Below, piece after piece: positions 1-8,367 of a DNA stretch of 39,125 bases. This stretch comes from an uncultured Clostridium sp. (GTDB lineage Bacteria > Bacillota > Clostridia > TANB77 > CAG-508), in the NCBI GenBank assembly GCA_948436025.1, contig CAOJHH010000012.1, forward strand, positions 1 through 39,125, read 5' to 3'. The stretch's first letter is position 1. Each line of letters starts with the position of its first letter. The translations under genes and the position numbers were made by a program. Under the pieces are notes generated by a model. It was not told the origin of the DNA. It made no database searches and saw nothing but the letters and a program-made list of their open reading frames with translations.

Positions 1-101
1 TGTATCAATGATTTTGACTTCTTTTAAACCAGTCAATTCACGGATTTAGGATATTTCTTGTATAATTTTTAATTTTTTTCATAAAATATGTGTACTTTGT
101 A

Positions 102-130
102 TTGACATCGCACATATAATGTAATACAAT
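102..130 (+). promoter_or_regulatory. Sigma-A-type promoter of the first toxin-antitoxin operon
   Basis: TTGACA at 102-107 and TACAAT at 125-130 are separated by 17 bases, a near-consensus vegetative promoter. It lies 21 bases upstream of the antitoxin start, and a GGAAGGAG ribosome binding site lies between them. Confidence 0.7.
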
Positions 131-151
131 AGTAAGGAAGGAGATGATATT

Positions 152-430
152 ATGGCTACTACAAATGTAACAATTCGTATGGACGAAGAATTAAAAAAAC
201 AAGCAGAAGATTTATTTTCTGATTTAGGTTTAAATATGACAACTGCTTTTATTTCTTTCATTAAACAATCTGTTCGTGAACAAAGAATACCTTTTATTTT
301 ATCAAGAAACGTACCAAATACAGATACTAAATTAGCAATTCAAGAAGTACAAGAAATGAAAAAAAATCCTAACAAAAAAACGTATTCTTCGTTTTCCGAA
401 CTCGTAAAGGAAGTGGAAAATGATGTATGA
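152..430 (+). CDS. RelB/DinJ-family antitoxin
   Basis: A 92-residue protein that probably binds and neutralises the toxin encoded just downstream and represses their shared promoter. The N-terminus (MATTNVTIRMDEELKKQAED) is the ribbon-helix-helix DNA-binding start typical of RelB/DinJ antitoxins, followed by the usual 'LGLNMTTAF' helix. The C-terminal half is polar and lysine-rich, as expected for the toxin-wrapping tail. The start has an AAGGAGATGA ribosome binding site and a good promoter. The gene overlaps the toxin gene by 11 bases, indicating translational coupling. No in-frame CGG is present. The family call is by motif recognition. Confidence 0.85.
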   Translation: MATTNVTIRMDEELKKQAEDLFSDLGLNMTTAFISFIKQSVREQRIPFILSRNVPNTDTKLAIQEVQEMKKNPNKKTYSSFSELVKEVENDV

Positions 431-695
431 AATTGTATCTTCAACGAAATTTAAAAAAGATTTGAAGTTAGCTTTAAAAAGAAATTATGACATTTCTCTA
501 CTTGAAAATATTGTAGCTATACTCGCAAAAGGAAAACAACTTCCTAGTAAAAATAAAGATCATACTTTATCAGGTAATTATGCTAATTGTAGAGAATGTC
601 ATATTACTTCTAATTGGTTATTAATCTATGAATTTTCTGAAAATGAACACATATTATATCTTATTCGAACTGGTACTCATAGCGATTTATTTTAA
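420..695 (+). CDS. YafQ/RelE-family mRNA interferase toxin
   Basis: A 91-residue basic protein of the YafQ branch of the RelE/ParE superfamily; members cleave mRNA at the ribosome. Visible signatures are the N-terminal 'TKFKKDLKLALKRNYD', the central 'DHTLSGNYANCRECHI' corresponding to YafQ 'HxLxGxxxxxRECHI', and the C-terminal 'LYLIRTGTHSDLF' corresponding to 'LxLxRTGSHSDLF'. The histidines and arginine in these motifs correspond to the family's catalytic positions. It overlaps the antitoxin gene, completing a standard type II module. It appears intact. Confidence 0.9.
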   Translation: MMYEIVSSTKFKKDLKLALKRNYDISLLENIVAILAKGKQLPSKNKDHTLSGNYANCRECHITSNWLLIYEFSENEHILYLIRTGTHSDLF

Positions 696-801
696 TATTC
701 AATAATTTAGTTCTTAACTTTTATTAGATAATTTATAAATACTTTAATATATAATAAGCATATCCTACCTTACTTTTCATATACATATTACGAGGTGGAT
801 T

Positions 802-1893
802 TTGTTGTTAATTCGTTCAATTAAAATTAATAAATCGTATTTATTATTCTCAAGTATTGTGATAAGTATATTACTTATTTTAATTGTTGTTTGGGTTTTA
901 TATCCTATTTCGTTACCTGCTAATTCTTCTGATTTAATTTGGGAAAATACGGTGGATTCTGATGAAATTTCTAAGAAATCCTATATTAAATGGGTTGATT
1001 TTAATGCTACTTTTGATGTGTTAGATAAAACTTCTAAATTAGATATCAATTCTCACAATAACGGAAATGTGGTTACTTATAATTGGATTGAGCTACTTAG
1101 TTATCTTGGTTGTAAATATGGAGGGAATTTTAAAAAGTTTAAACAAGCAGATTTAAATTCTCTTATTGAAAAATTGAATAAAGGTACTACAATGGACGAA
1201 CTAACCAAAGATATGAAACATTATTCTTATTATTATGAAGCTTTTGATGCGATTTTGCATGAATTTATTGGTGAATATGAAGTAGAAGTTCCAGAGGCAG
1301 GAACCGAAACCAAAACTTATACCAAAAAATATGGTGTAAAAGCGTTTCTTCCCATTGCCAAAAATTATAGTTTTAGCCATTACGATGATTTTGGCAATGC
1401 TCGTTCTTATGGTTTTAAACGTGTACATCTAGGAAACGACTTAATGGGGGCAATTGGTACTCCTATTATTGCCGTAGAATCTGGAACCATTGAAGCACTT
1501 GGTTGGAATCAATATGGTGGATGGCGAATTGGTATTCGTAGTTTTGATAAAAAACGTTATTACTATTACGCTCATCTTCGTAAAGACCATCCTTATGTAA
1601 AAAATTTGCAAATTGGGCAAATCGTCAAAGCTGGTGATGTAATCGGTTACCTTGGCATGACTGGTTATAGCACTAAAGAGAATGTAAACAATATTAACGT
1701 TCCTCATCTTCATTTTGGAATGCAACTTATTTTTGATGAATGCCAAAAAGATGGCAATAATCAAATTTGGATTGATGTTTACCAAATTATTGAATTTTTA
1801 AGGAAAAATAAATCGGAAGTACAAAAGGATACTTCGGATTCCAAAGATTATGTAAGAAAATACGATATTCTTGACCCTGTTATTCAAGATTAA
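802..1893 (+). CDS. Membrane-anchored M23-family peptidase (LytM-like)
   Basis: A protein of about 363 residues with an N-terminal membrane segment (about residues 12-35) and an extracytoplasmic C-terminal M23 metallopeptidase domain from about residue 190. The zinc and catalytic motifs are visible: 'HLGNDLMG' (HxxxD), 'YYYAHL' (HAHL-like) and 'VPHLHFGMQL' (HxH). M23 enzymes cut peptide cross-bridges in peptidoglycan; some act in sporulation. The start is TTG at 802 or 805. AGGTGG lies at about 793-798, which slightly favours 805 by spacing. It is followed after 16 bases by a polysaccharide deacetylase, so the two may act together on the wall or spore cortex. Confidence 0.85.
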   Translation: MLLIRSIKINKSYLLFSSIVISILLILIVVWVLYPISLPANSSDLIWENTVDSDEISKKSYIKWVDFNATFDVLDKTSKLDINSHNNGNVVTYNWIELLSYLGCKYGGNFKKFKQADLNSLIEKLNKGTTMDELTKDMKHYSYYYEAFDAILHEFIGEYEVEVPEAGTETKTYTKKYGVKAFLPIAKNYSFSHYDDFGNARSYGFKRVHLGNDLMGAIGTPIIAVESGTIEALGWNQYGGWRIGIRSFDKKRYYYYAHLRKDHPYVKNLQIGQIVKAGDVIGYLGMTGYSTKENVNNINVPHLHFGMQLIFDECQKDGNNQIWIDVYQIIEFLRKNKSEVQKDTSDSKDYVRKYDILDPVIQD

Positions 1894-1909
1894 GAGATAG
1901 GAGGCTATT

Positions 1910-2776
1910 TTGAACATTCACTTTTACACCATAAAATTAAATTATAAGAACCTCGTCCTTTTCCTTGCCATGCTCACGATTCTTCCTTGTATCTTTGTAT
2001 GTTCTTTTGTGGTAAAAGCCTCTTACGAAGAAGGTGTCATGGTTCCCATTGTGATGTATCACAGTGTCTTAAAGGACAGTCAAAAAAGTGGAAAATATAT
2101 TATTACCCCAACTACTTTAGAAGAAGATTTAAAATATCTAGTAAACAATGGCTATACCACCATTACCATGTCCGATTTAATTTCTTATGTATATGAAGAC
2201 ACACCTTTACCAGAAAAACCAATTATTCTTACTTTTGATGATGGGCATTATAATAACCTAGGTTATGCTGTGCCTCTTCTTGAAAAATACCACATGAAAG
2301 CAGTTATTTCCATTGTAGGAGAATATACTGATACCTTCTCTAAAACCGATGAAGCCAATTTGAATTATAGTTATTTACGTTGGAAAGACATAAAGCAATT
2401 AATTGCTTCTAGTACCATTGAATTTCAAAATCATACCAATAACCTACATGTTACCTCAAATGGTAGAATGGGATGTTCTAAAAAAAGTTATGAATCAAAT
2501 GAAAGTTATTCCAATATCTTATCTAATGACATTCTAACCCTACAAAAGAAGTTTTGGCAAAACACAGGCTATATGCCAAATACCTTTACCTACCCTTTTG
2601 GCTCCATTAGTAAAACATCCCTTCCTATTATTAAACAACTCGGGTTTAAAGCAAGTCTTTCTTGTGCTTCTGGCATCAATTACATCACTAAAGACCCAGA
2701 TTGTTTATATTGCCTAAAACGAAACAATCGCCCCTCTGGTATTACTACTGAGGATTTCTTTAAAAAGATGAAATGA
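1910..2776 (+). CDS. Polysaccharide deacetylase (NodB/CE4 family)
   Basis: A 288-residue secreted or membrane-anchored CE4 enzyme. A hydrophobic segment at residues 12-35 is followed by 'VPIVMYHSVL', and the NodB core has 'PIILTFDDGHYNN' (the TFDDG motif with catalytic and metal-binding Asp), then 'FQNHTNNLH' (H-x3-H-like metal ligands) and 'FTYPFGSISK'. The family removes acetyl groups from peptidoglycan or other N-acetylhexosamine polymers. The start is TTG at 1910, with TAGGAGG about 7 bases upstream. It lies 16 bases after the M23 peptidase gene, so the two are likely co-transcribed. Confidence 0.85.
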   Translation: MNIHFYTIKLNYKNLVLFLAMLTILPCIFVCSFVVKASYEEGVMVPIVMYHSVLKDSQKSGKYIITPTTLEEDLKYLVNNGYTTITMSDLISYVYEDTPLPEKPIILTFDDGHYNNLGYAVPLLEKYHMKAVISIVGEYTDTFSKTDEANLNYSYLRWKDIKQLIASSTIEFQNHTNNLHVTSNGRMGCSKKSYESNESYSNILSNDILTLQKKFWQNTGYMPNTFTYPFGSISKTSLPIIKQLGFKASLSCASGINYITKDPDCLYCLKRNNRPSGITTEDFFKKMK

Positions 2777-2791
2777 CCTTTGTTAGTGGCT

Positions 2792-3886
2792 TTACCTGTC
2801 AAAAATTGCTTTTCCCACTCCTTTATCGATGGTCGTGGCAAATATGTTTTTTAGTATAATTAGTACAATTGGACCAATGAACATACCCAATACACCAATT
2901 GCTTTAAAGCCTGTGTACATGGCAATCAAGGTAAAAATTGGGTGAATTCCAATGTGATGGCTTACTACTCTTGGTTCTGCGAATTGCCTAATGACACACA
3001 TAACAATCCATAGTCCTAGTATGCAAAGAGCAAGGGTAATATCTCCATTTACTGCGGATATAATGGCCCATGGAACCATGGCACTACCAGACCCTAAAAT
3101 AGGAAGTGCATCGACAAAGCCAATTCCTAGAGCAGCCAACAAAGGATACCCTACTTTTAATCCTGCAAATTTGAAAATGTATAAGCCAATTAAGGATACG
3201 ATAAAGGAAATGAATACCAAAGTTAATTCTGCTTTTAAATATCCTCCTAAACTTGAGATTAATTCTCGTATGTGTTTTCCTATACGTTTTACCCATTCTT
3301 TTGGTAGATGATGTTCTAATTGGTCAATCATATATAGCTTGTCTGTACAAATAAAATAAATAGCCACAAAACAAATTCCTACATAAATGGCAATTTTCGG
3401 AATTTCGGTTAAAAAGTTCATCATAGAAGTAAGAAACTCTTTTATCCAATTCGATACGGTTCCAATAAAATCCCATAACGAATTTTGAATAACATCTGTT
3501 ACATTTTGTGGAATTTTCAATTTCTCAAAATTAATGTTTTCAATAATGCCTTGAATTTGATGATAAGCACTTTCAATATATTGGTTTAAACTTTGTAAAA
3601 GGTTTGTGGATTCTTGAATTAATACCGTAATTCCCCATGCAAGAAGACTCACTAATAGCACCGATACGAAAACAAGAACCAATATGGCACTTGTTTTTCT
3701 TGTTAAGCTTGTCCTTTTATGAACAAAGCGAATGAGTGGTTCCATAAACAATGATATAATAAATGCAATTAGAAATGGCATGTAAAAAACTGCTAGTTTA
3801 AACGCCAAATAAATGCCAACAATACTTAATACTAATACAATAATTCGTTTGGATACCTTTGTCCAATATCCCATATCAATAACCAT
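2792..3886 (-). CDS. AI-2E-family permease, sporulation protein YtvI-like
   Basis: A polytopic membrane protein of about 364 residues with roughly seven or eight hydrophobic segments and a long soluble loop in the middle ('TNLLQSLNQYIESAYHQIQ'). The C-terminal region has the 'FVDALPILGSGSAMVPW' and 'AEPRVVSHHIGIHP' signatures of the AI-2E transporter superfamily, and the overall size matches the Clostridia/Bacillus YtvI subgroup. Substrate is unknown. The ATG at 3886 was chosen because GAGGGA precedes it at proper spacing. An in-frame extension to 3940 lacks a ribosome binding site. No in-frame CGG was found. Confidence 0.8.
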   Translation of the reverse strand: MVIDMGYWTKVSKRIIVLVLSIVGIYLAFKLAVFYMPFLIAFIISLFMEPLIRFVHKRTSLTRKTSAILVLVFVSVLLVSLLAWGITVLIQESTNLLQSLNQYIESAYHQIQGIIENINFEKLKIPQNVTDVIQNSLWDFIGTVSNWIKEFLTSMMNFLTEIPKIAIYVGICFVAIYFICTDKLYMIDQLEHHLPKEWVKRIGKHIRELISSLGGYLKAELTLVFISFIVSLIGLYIFKFAGLKVGYPLLAALGIGFVDALPILGSGSAMVPWAIISAVNGDITLALCILGLWIVMCVIRQFAEPRVVSHHIGIHPIFTLIAMYTGFKAIGVLGMFIGPIVLIILKNIFATTIDKGVGKAIFDR

Positions 3887-3956
3887 ATTTTCCCTCTTTC
3901 TAAATTTAATACATGCACAATTTCCCATACCCATTTTCAAATTCTTTACAAAAAAT

Positions 3957-3983
3957 AATAGAAGTAGATTTGCTACTTCTATT
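3957..3983 (-). terminator. Hairpin after the CBS-protein gene
   Basis: Inverted repeat TAGAAGTAG / CTACTTCTA in an AT-rich context between the CBS gene stop (4003) and the permease start. It could serve as an intrinsic terminator for the CBS gene. Confidence 0.55.
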
Positions 3984-4002
3984 ATATGAAATGTCTTATG
4001 AA

Positions 4003-4452
4003 TTATTCGGCATTTTGAGAATTATTTCCACATTGACAGATATTTTCTAAGGTATTGCATACTTCTTTTTGCCCTACTGTTTTATCATGATGTGCTAAAT
4101 CACCTAACGTTAACATTCCCACAATTTTATTGTTTTGGTCACAAACTGGAATTCTACGAATTTGAAAATCAGACATCATTTTTGTTGCTTCATCAATTGT
4201 AGTATCTGGTTTACAACAACATACTCCACAAGTCATAACCTCAGAGACTGGTGTGGTATTGGCATCTTTATTACAAGATACACTTCGTAATATTACATCA
4301 CGGTCTGTTAATACACCAACCACTTGGTTTTTATCATCACAAACAGGAATACATCCCACATGGTTATCGCACATCAATTTTGCAGCCTCTGCTACATTGG
4401 TATTTGGCGTACAACAACAAACATTTTTCGTCATACAATCTTTAACATCCAT
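4003..4452 (-). CDS. Cysteine-rich tandem CBS-domain protein
   Basis: A 149-residue cytosolic protein made of two CBS motifs. The repeats start 'MDVKDCMTKNVCCCTPNTNV' and 'VSEVMTCGVCCCKPDTTIDE', and each ends in 'VVGVLTDRDVI' or 'IVGMLTLGDLA'. Such pairs normally bind adenine nucleotides. Unusually, each repeat carries a CCC cluster at the same place, and the C-terminus adds further cysteines (CNTLENICQCG). This suggests a redox or metal-responsive role, which is inference. GAAAGGAAG precedes the ATG. No catalytic domain is attached. Confidence 0.85.
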   Translation of the reverse strand: MDVKDCMTKNVCCCTPNTNVAEAAKLMCDNHVGCIPVCDDKNQVVGVLTDRDVILRSVSCNKDANTTPVSEVMTCGVCCCKPDTTIDEATKMMSDFQIRRIPVCDQNNKIVGMLTLGDLAHHDKTVGQKEVCNTLENICQCGNNSQNAE

Positions 4453-4527
4453 TTTACATACTTCCTTTCATTTTTAATACAATTTTAGTTTGTACGTTTT
4501 GCAAAAAAGTATGTCAGTTTAAATTTG

Positions 4528-5238
4528 CTAAATTTCAAAACCATCGCCATCTTCGGGAATAATTAAATTGGAAATTTTTTCATTTTTTAATGCTTCTCTT
4601 GTTGTATCTCTTAAATGAGTGGCAATTATTTTTTTATTGCTATCTTTTAGCAATTCTTTTATATTATCTATTCCCATATGGGAATCTTCTCCCTTTCTAA
4701 ATGAAGTATCTGCAATCATCAATTCGCTATTTTTCCAAATATCTTTTACTCCATCACAAATACCACTATCTCCAGTAAGCCCAAGTTGATTATTTACAAT
4801 ATACCCATAAGCTGGCTTAAACTCTCCATGACTTACCTCGATTGGTCTTATCTTATATTTTTCGAATAACTCAATTTCTTTGTTTGAAGCTTCTATTTCC
4901 AATATGTCAATTGTAGGTGCCCAATCAAAATCATTTGAATGATATACATCAAATAGCCTTTTAATTTGCTCTTTTGCACCTTTCGGAGCAATAATCGTTA
5001 ATCTTTCTGTCACTTCTAAAGCATAACGATGTCTTACTAAAAATGGAATGTCTGCAAAATGGTCTCCATGAAAATGCGTAATCACAACTACTTTTATTTT
5101 CTCAATATCATACCCCATTTTTAGCAATTGTTTATGACACCCATTTGGAATATCAATTAATAGTTCCTCGTTAATTAATGTACTTGCACTATTATATTTT
5201 GTATAAATTGATCCTGTTCCAATTAAATCTACTTTCAT
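4528..5238 (-). CDS. Metallo-beta-lactamase fold hydrolase, RNase Z-like
   Basis: A 236-residue MBL-fold protein. It starts 'MKVDLIGTGSIYTKYNSAST' and contains the zinc motif 'THFHGDHFADIPF' (HxHxDH), 'VSHGEFKPAYGYIV', 'LTGDSGICDG' and a C-terminal 'IIATHLRD' histidine. This architecture is shared by RNase Z and related small MBL hydrolases. It is shorter than typical RNase Z (about 300 residues) and no flexible arm is obvious, so tRNA 3' processing is possible but not shown. The gene is intact and monocistronic in appearance. Confidence 0.75.
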   Translation of the reverse strand: MKVDLIGTGSIYTKYNSASTLINEELLIDIPNGCHKQLLKMGYDIEKIKVVVITHFHGDHFADIPFLVRHRYALEVTERLTIIAPKGAKEQIKRLFDVYHSNDFDWAPTIDILEIEASNKEIELFEKYKIRPIEVSHGEFKPAYGYIVNNQLGLTGDSGICDGVKDIWKNSELMIADTSFRKGEDSHMGIDNIKELLKDSNKKIIATHLRDTTREALKNEKISNLIIPEDGDGFEI

Positions 5239-5319
5239 TTATATTCCCTCTTTTTCTTCATTTTCCTATAATATACCATAATCCCTTTTTTCACGCAAGT
5301 TTTATTTTTCTTTAATAGT

Positions 5320-5347
5320 AAAGAGGAGTAATTTAAAACTCCTCTTT
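5320..5347 (-). terminator. Intrinsic terminator after the coat-like gene
   Basis: Stem AAAGAGGAGT / ACTCCTCTTT with an 8-base loop and a T-rich flank. It lies directly after the stop codon reached when the coat-like gene is read through its CGG shift (5357), which supports that longer gene model. Confidence 0.75.
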
Positions 5348-5356
5348 TTTCATTTT

Positions 5357-5855
5357 TTAAAATTCACGTGGGCGTGGTGGTGGAAATGGTGGTCTTCCTC
5401 CTGGTCCTCCTGGAAATGGTGGACGTGGTGGGTGTGGTGGCATTGGCGGTCTTGGTCTATTTCCTCCACCAATAATTTCTTTTAAGATTAAAATTCGAAT
5501 TAAATCTCGTAAAAAATTATTTCTAGCTCCTACCTGTCTATCTTCTCCGTCTCACATTTTTGGTTTCAATTTTTAAATCCACTTCAATCGATTTATACAC
5601 ACTCTCTGTCATTTTTTCTAGTGTTTCATTCGTTATTTCTGTATTCATATTTTTGCATTCGTTACAAACCAATGGATATATCTTATGGTAAATTTCTGGA
5701 TACAACTGCTCACATTTGCTATTATCCACATTCATTTGATGAAGTGGTTGCATTATGTAATAATCGTTTGGTTCATATACGTTTTGGTTAGGATAGGTTG
5801 GCATATACCCTAACACATTTCGCATGTATTCTTCATATGCTGTTTCATCATACAT
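5357..5855 (-). CDS. Coat-like protein with proline/glycine-rich tail, one CGG +1 shift
   Basis: Read in a single frame, the protein stops at 5538 after about 105 residues ending VRRRR. The second of those arginines is CGG (5549-5547). Skipping its C turns it into glycine and opens a further 60 codons: 'GEDRQVGARNNFLRDLIRIL', then 'KEIIGGG' and a proline/glycine-rich tail (PRPPMPPHPPRPPFPGGPGG). Total is 165 residues, ending just before a terminator. The N-terminal part is rich in Tyr, Asn, Pro and Met (YPEIYHKIYPLVCNECKNMN), reminiscent of small Clostridia spore-coat-associated proteins; I do not recognise a named family. The start follows ATAGGAGGG. Without the shift, an obviously coding-like tail would be unexplained. 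Confidence 0.75.
5547..5549 (-). other. CGG +1 shift site in the coat-like gene
   Basis: Context AGA-CGG-A in the reading frame. Reading continues as GGA (Gly). The extra frame stays open for 60 codons and encodes a compositionally distinctive tail. Confidence 0.7.
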
Positions 5856-5912
5856 AAAAAATCCCTCCTATTCTTTTATTAGAATATGAGAGATTTTATA
5901 AAAGCGTGACAA

Positions 5913-5935
5913 AAGAGAAGCGTTTTGCTTCTCTT
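5913..5935 (-). terminator. Hairpin at the end of murD
   Basis: Stem AAGAGAAGC / GCTTCTCTT with a 5-base loop. It overlaps the murD stop codon reached after two CGG shifts (5934-5936), which supports that end point. Confidence 0.65.
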
Positions 5936-7336
5936 ATTTTAACTTATTCACCAATTCCTTAAACCTCTCTCCTCTTTCCTCAAAATTCTTGAATAAATCG
6001 AAACTAGCACTGGCTGGGGAGAATAATACAATTTGACCGAGGTTTTGCTATTTTTTTTGCTACTTCTACGATTTGTGGGAATTCGGTGCATTGGTAGATG
6101 TCTAGTGTTTTTTCGCTTTCTTCTAGTTCTTTTCCGAACAGCTTCTGTTATTTTTTTTGAGGTTTGACCAATTAGGATAAGTGCTTTTACTTTGTCTACA
6201 ATTGGTTTTGCTAGTGGTTCGTAATCTAGGTGTTTATCATATCCTCCTGCAATTAGGATAATGTCTTCTTCGAAGGAGTTTAGTCCTGCTATGGTTCTGG
6301 TTGGGCTGGTTCCTATGGAGTCGTTGTACCATTTTACACCGTCTATTTCTTTTATAAATTCTAACCTATGTGCAACTCCTTTAAAGTGTTTAATGGCTTC
6401 TACGATCGTGTCCATATCCACAAAGGATTTTGTGGCAGCAATGGCTGCTGATACGTTTTCGTAGTTATGCATGCCTCGTAGGTGAATGTCTTTTGTATTT
6501 ATGATGTGTTTTCTTAGGCGGTCTTCACATTCTTTTATCACATCATTATCAACAATAATACCGTCTTCTAGTTTTTCTTTGCTACTAAAGTATACAACTT
6601 TCCCATTGGCTTCTGGTTTACATTTTCTGGTTATTTCGTTGTCATAGTTTAAGACTAAAATACCATTTTCATTTTGATTTTTGAAAATATTCTTTTTGGC
6701 TTCGATGTATTCGTCATAGCTTGCATGAATATTTAAATGGTTTGGTGATATGTTGGTAATAACAGATATGTCTGGGCTTACTGTCATATTCATTAATTGA
6801 AAACTGCTTAGTTCTAACACAATTACATCTTCTGGTTTCATTTCACCTAGTTTGGTAAAGAGTGGATACCCAATGTTTCCGCCAAGATAAACCTGATATC
6901 CCGCTGTTTTTACAATTTCATAAATAAGGCTTGTAGTGGTGGTTTTTCCATCACTTCCCGTAACTCCAATTACTTTACAAGGTGCCATTTCCATTAGCAT
7001 TTCAATTTCTGTGGTGACAATAGCTCCTCTTTGTTCTTCTAATACTAATTCTTTTTTGGTTGGCATACAACTTGGGGAACGGAAAATTAAGTCAAACCCT
7101 ACTAATTTGGATAAGTTATTTTCTCCAAAGGAAAATTCAAAAGTATATCTTGTTATTTTGTCCATGATTTCTTTTGGGATTTGTTCAATGGTTCTGTCAT
7201 CAAATACGGTAACATCTGCCGAAAACTTGTATAAATAATCTAATAATGGTTCATTACTAACCCCAAGGCCAATCACGGCTACTTTTCGTTTGTTCAAATA
7301 TGTATTAAATTCTTTTAGCTTTTCGTTCATGAACAT
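5934..7336 (-). CDS. murD: UDP-N-acetylmuramoylalanine--D-glutamate ligase, two CGG +1 shifts
   Basis: MurD adds D-glutamate to UDP-MurNAc-L-Ala in the cytoplasmic steps of peptidoglycan synthesis. Visible are the ATP P-loop '[11 protein letters not shown]' at about residue 123, '[15 protein letters not shown]', '[15 protein letters not shown]' and '[12 protein letters not shown]'. In one frame the last 60 or so residues are nonsense. Removing the C of CGG at 6136-6134 gives '[20 protein letters not shown]', and removing the C of CGG at 6039-6037 gives '[19 protein letters not shown]', the conserved MurD C-terminal motif (KPGDxVLLSPAxASFDxF). The protein then ends normally at about 466 residues. 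Start is ATG 7336 or 7330. It lies just downstream of a cytidylate-kinase-like gene. Confidence 0.92.
6037..6039 (-). other. CGG +1 shift site 2 in murD
   Basis: Context CCT-CGG-T, in the frame set by the first shift. Resumes as GGT, restoring the glycine of the conserved KPG motif. Confidence 0.9.
6134..6136 (-). other. CGG +1 shift site 1 in murD
   Basis: Context GTT-CGG-A; resumes as GGA (Gly) and restores a coding helix before the MurD C-terminal motif. Confidence 0.85.
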
Positions 7337-7363
7337 CCTCTCCTTTATTCTACCACAAGTTAT

Positions 7364-8059
7364 TTATTTGATATCTTGTGGTAATTTAATATAGCTTAAT
7401 ACCTTTTTGGTTGATTCTTCTACGGTTTTACAATCGGTTACATCAATGCAAATGGTATTGTCACTTAATTCGTAAAAACCTGCTTGTTTTTGTAGTTCAT
7501 CTCGTTTTGCAATGTGATTTACGAGCTCCTCTATATCAACTTCACCCTTATATTGTATGCTTTTTCTTCTGGCGCGTTCCTCTAGGTTTGCGGTAATAAA
7601 AAAGTGATAATTGGTTTTTGGGTAAATTTGCATAATTGACCTTCCGGAAACAATAATATTATGCTCTATTTTTAAATGTTCAATCAAATTTCTGGCAAAA
7701 ATAAATAGGGCTTCATTGTTTGCTTTTCCTCCTACTTCGGATACAGCAAGAGAGGCTTGTCTTGATTGTAATTCTTCTTCTTCTATTATGTGCCCGTCCA
7801 TATAAATTTTGGTTTCATTATTTTCTATTTTTAATTCAATATGAAATAAATCCATTACGGTTTTAATGTCAATTTCTTTTGCCTGTGCTTTTAACTTATC
7901 TAAATTTGCTCCACTTTTCATCATCACATATACAATGGCTCTATATAAATTCCCACCATTTAATAAAATGGTATTTGGTAAAATTTTAATTAATTCTCGG
8001 CAAATTGACGTTTTTCCTGCTCCTACTAATCCTTCAATTCCAATTACAACATGTTCCAT
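7364..8059 (-). CDS. Cytidylate-kinase-like P-loop NTPase
   Basis: A 231-residue P-loop kinase. The N-terminus has 'GIEGLVGAGKTSICREL' (Walker A GxxGAGKTS), followed by 'LLNGGNLYRAIVYVMM', which resembles the CMP kinase 'DTGAxYRAxA' region, and later 'NIIVSGRSIMQIYP' and 'LEERARRKS', resembling the lid arginines. The fold matches the (deoxy)cytidylate kinase family, but the substrate-binding residues differ enough that another nucleotide or a non-nucleotide substrate is possible. It is immediately upstream of murD (27-base gap) and probably co-transcribed. It is intact with no in-frame CGG. Confidence 0.7.
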   Translation of the reverse strand: MEHVVIGIEGLVGAGKTSICRELIKILPNTILLNGGNLYRAIVYVMMKSGANLDKLKAQAKEIDIKTVMDLFHIELKIENNETKIYMDGHIIEEEELQSRQASLAVSEVGGKANNEALFIFARNLIEHLKIEHNIIVSGRSIMQIYPKTNYHFFITANLEERARRKSIQYKGEVDIEELVNHIAKRDELQKQAGFYELSDNTICIDVTDCKTVEESTKKVLSYIKLPQDIK

Positions 8060-8216
8060 ACTTTTTCTCCTATGTTTTTAAATTTATTTTGTCCTTATTA
8101 TATCACAACTTTTGGCTATGTGTTAATTTTTTTGCCATAAAATCTCTCTTTCTTGAATATTTTTTGCAATTTGGTGAAAAATATTCTTAGAGAAAAGAAA
8201 TGGAGGTGCTTTCATT

Positions 8217-8318
8217 ATGGCAAAAAATAATAAAAACCAAAACAAAAATAAGGAAAATCAAAATAAGAATGAAAACAACAATCAAAAGAAGAACAATAAT
8301 AACGAAAACTGTAGATAA
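8217..8318 (+). CDS. Tiny Asn/Lys-rich protein (33 aa)
   Basis: A very short gene encoding MAKNNKNQNK followed by almost only Asn, Lys, Gln and Glu, ending NENCR. It is supported by a GGAGGTG ribosome binding site 8 bases upstream and a strong intrinsic terminator 15 bases after the stop. The composition recalls small spore-associated peptides of Bacillota, but I recognise no specific family. The compact gene-plus-terminator unit argues that it is expressed. Confidence 0.6.
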   Translation: MAKNNKNQNKNKENQNKNENNNQKKNNNNENCR

Positions 8319-8333
8319 GATAATACGGAGTAA

Positions 8334-8352
8334 CCCCGCACACTGTGCGGGG
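8334..8352 (+). terminator. Intrinsic terminator of the Asn/Lys-rich gene
   Basis: Perfect 8-bp stem CCCCGCAC / GTGCGGGG with a 3-base loop, followed by CATTTTTATT. A classic Rho-independent terminator. Confidence 0.9.
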
Positions 8353-8367
8353 CATTTTTATTATTCT

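Noticed and set aside
5360..5470. GGTGG-rich direct repeats on the plus strand as a DNA repeat or CRISPR-like array
   Set aside because: They are the proline/glycine codons of the shifted coat-like tail; no regular spacer structure.
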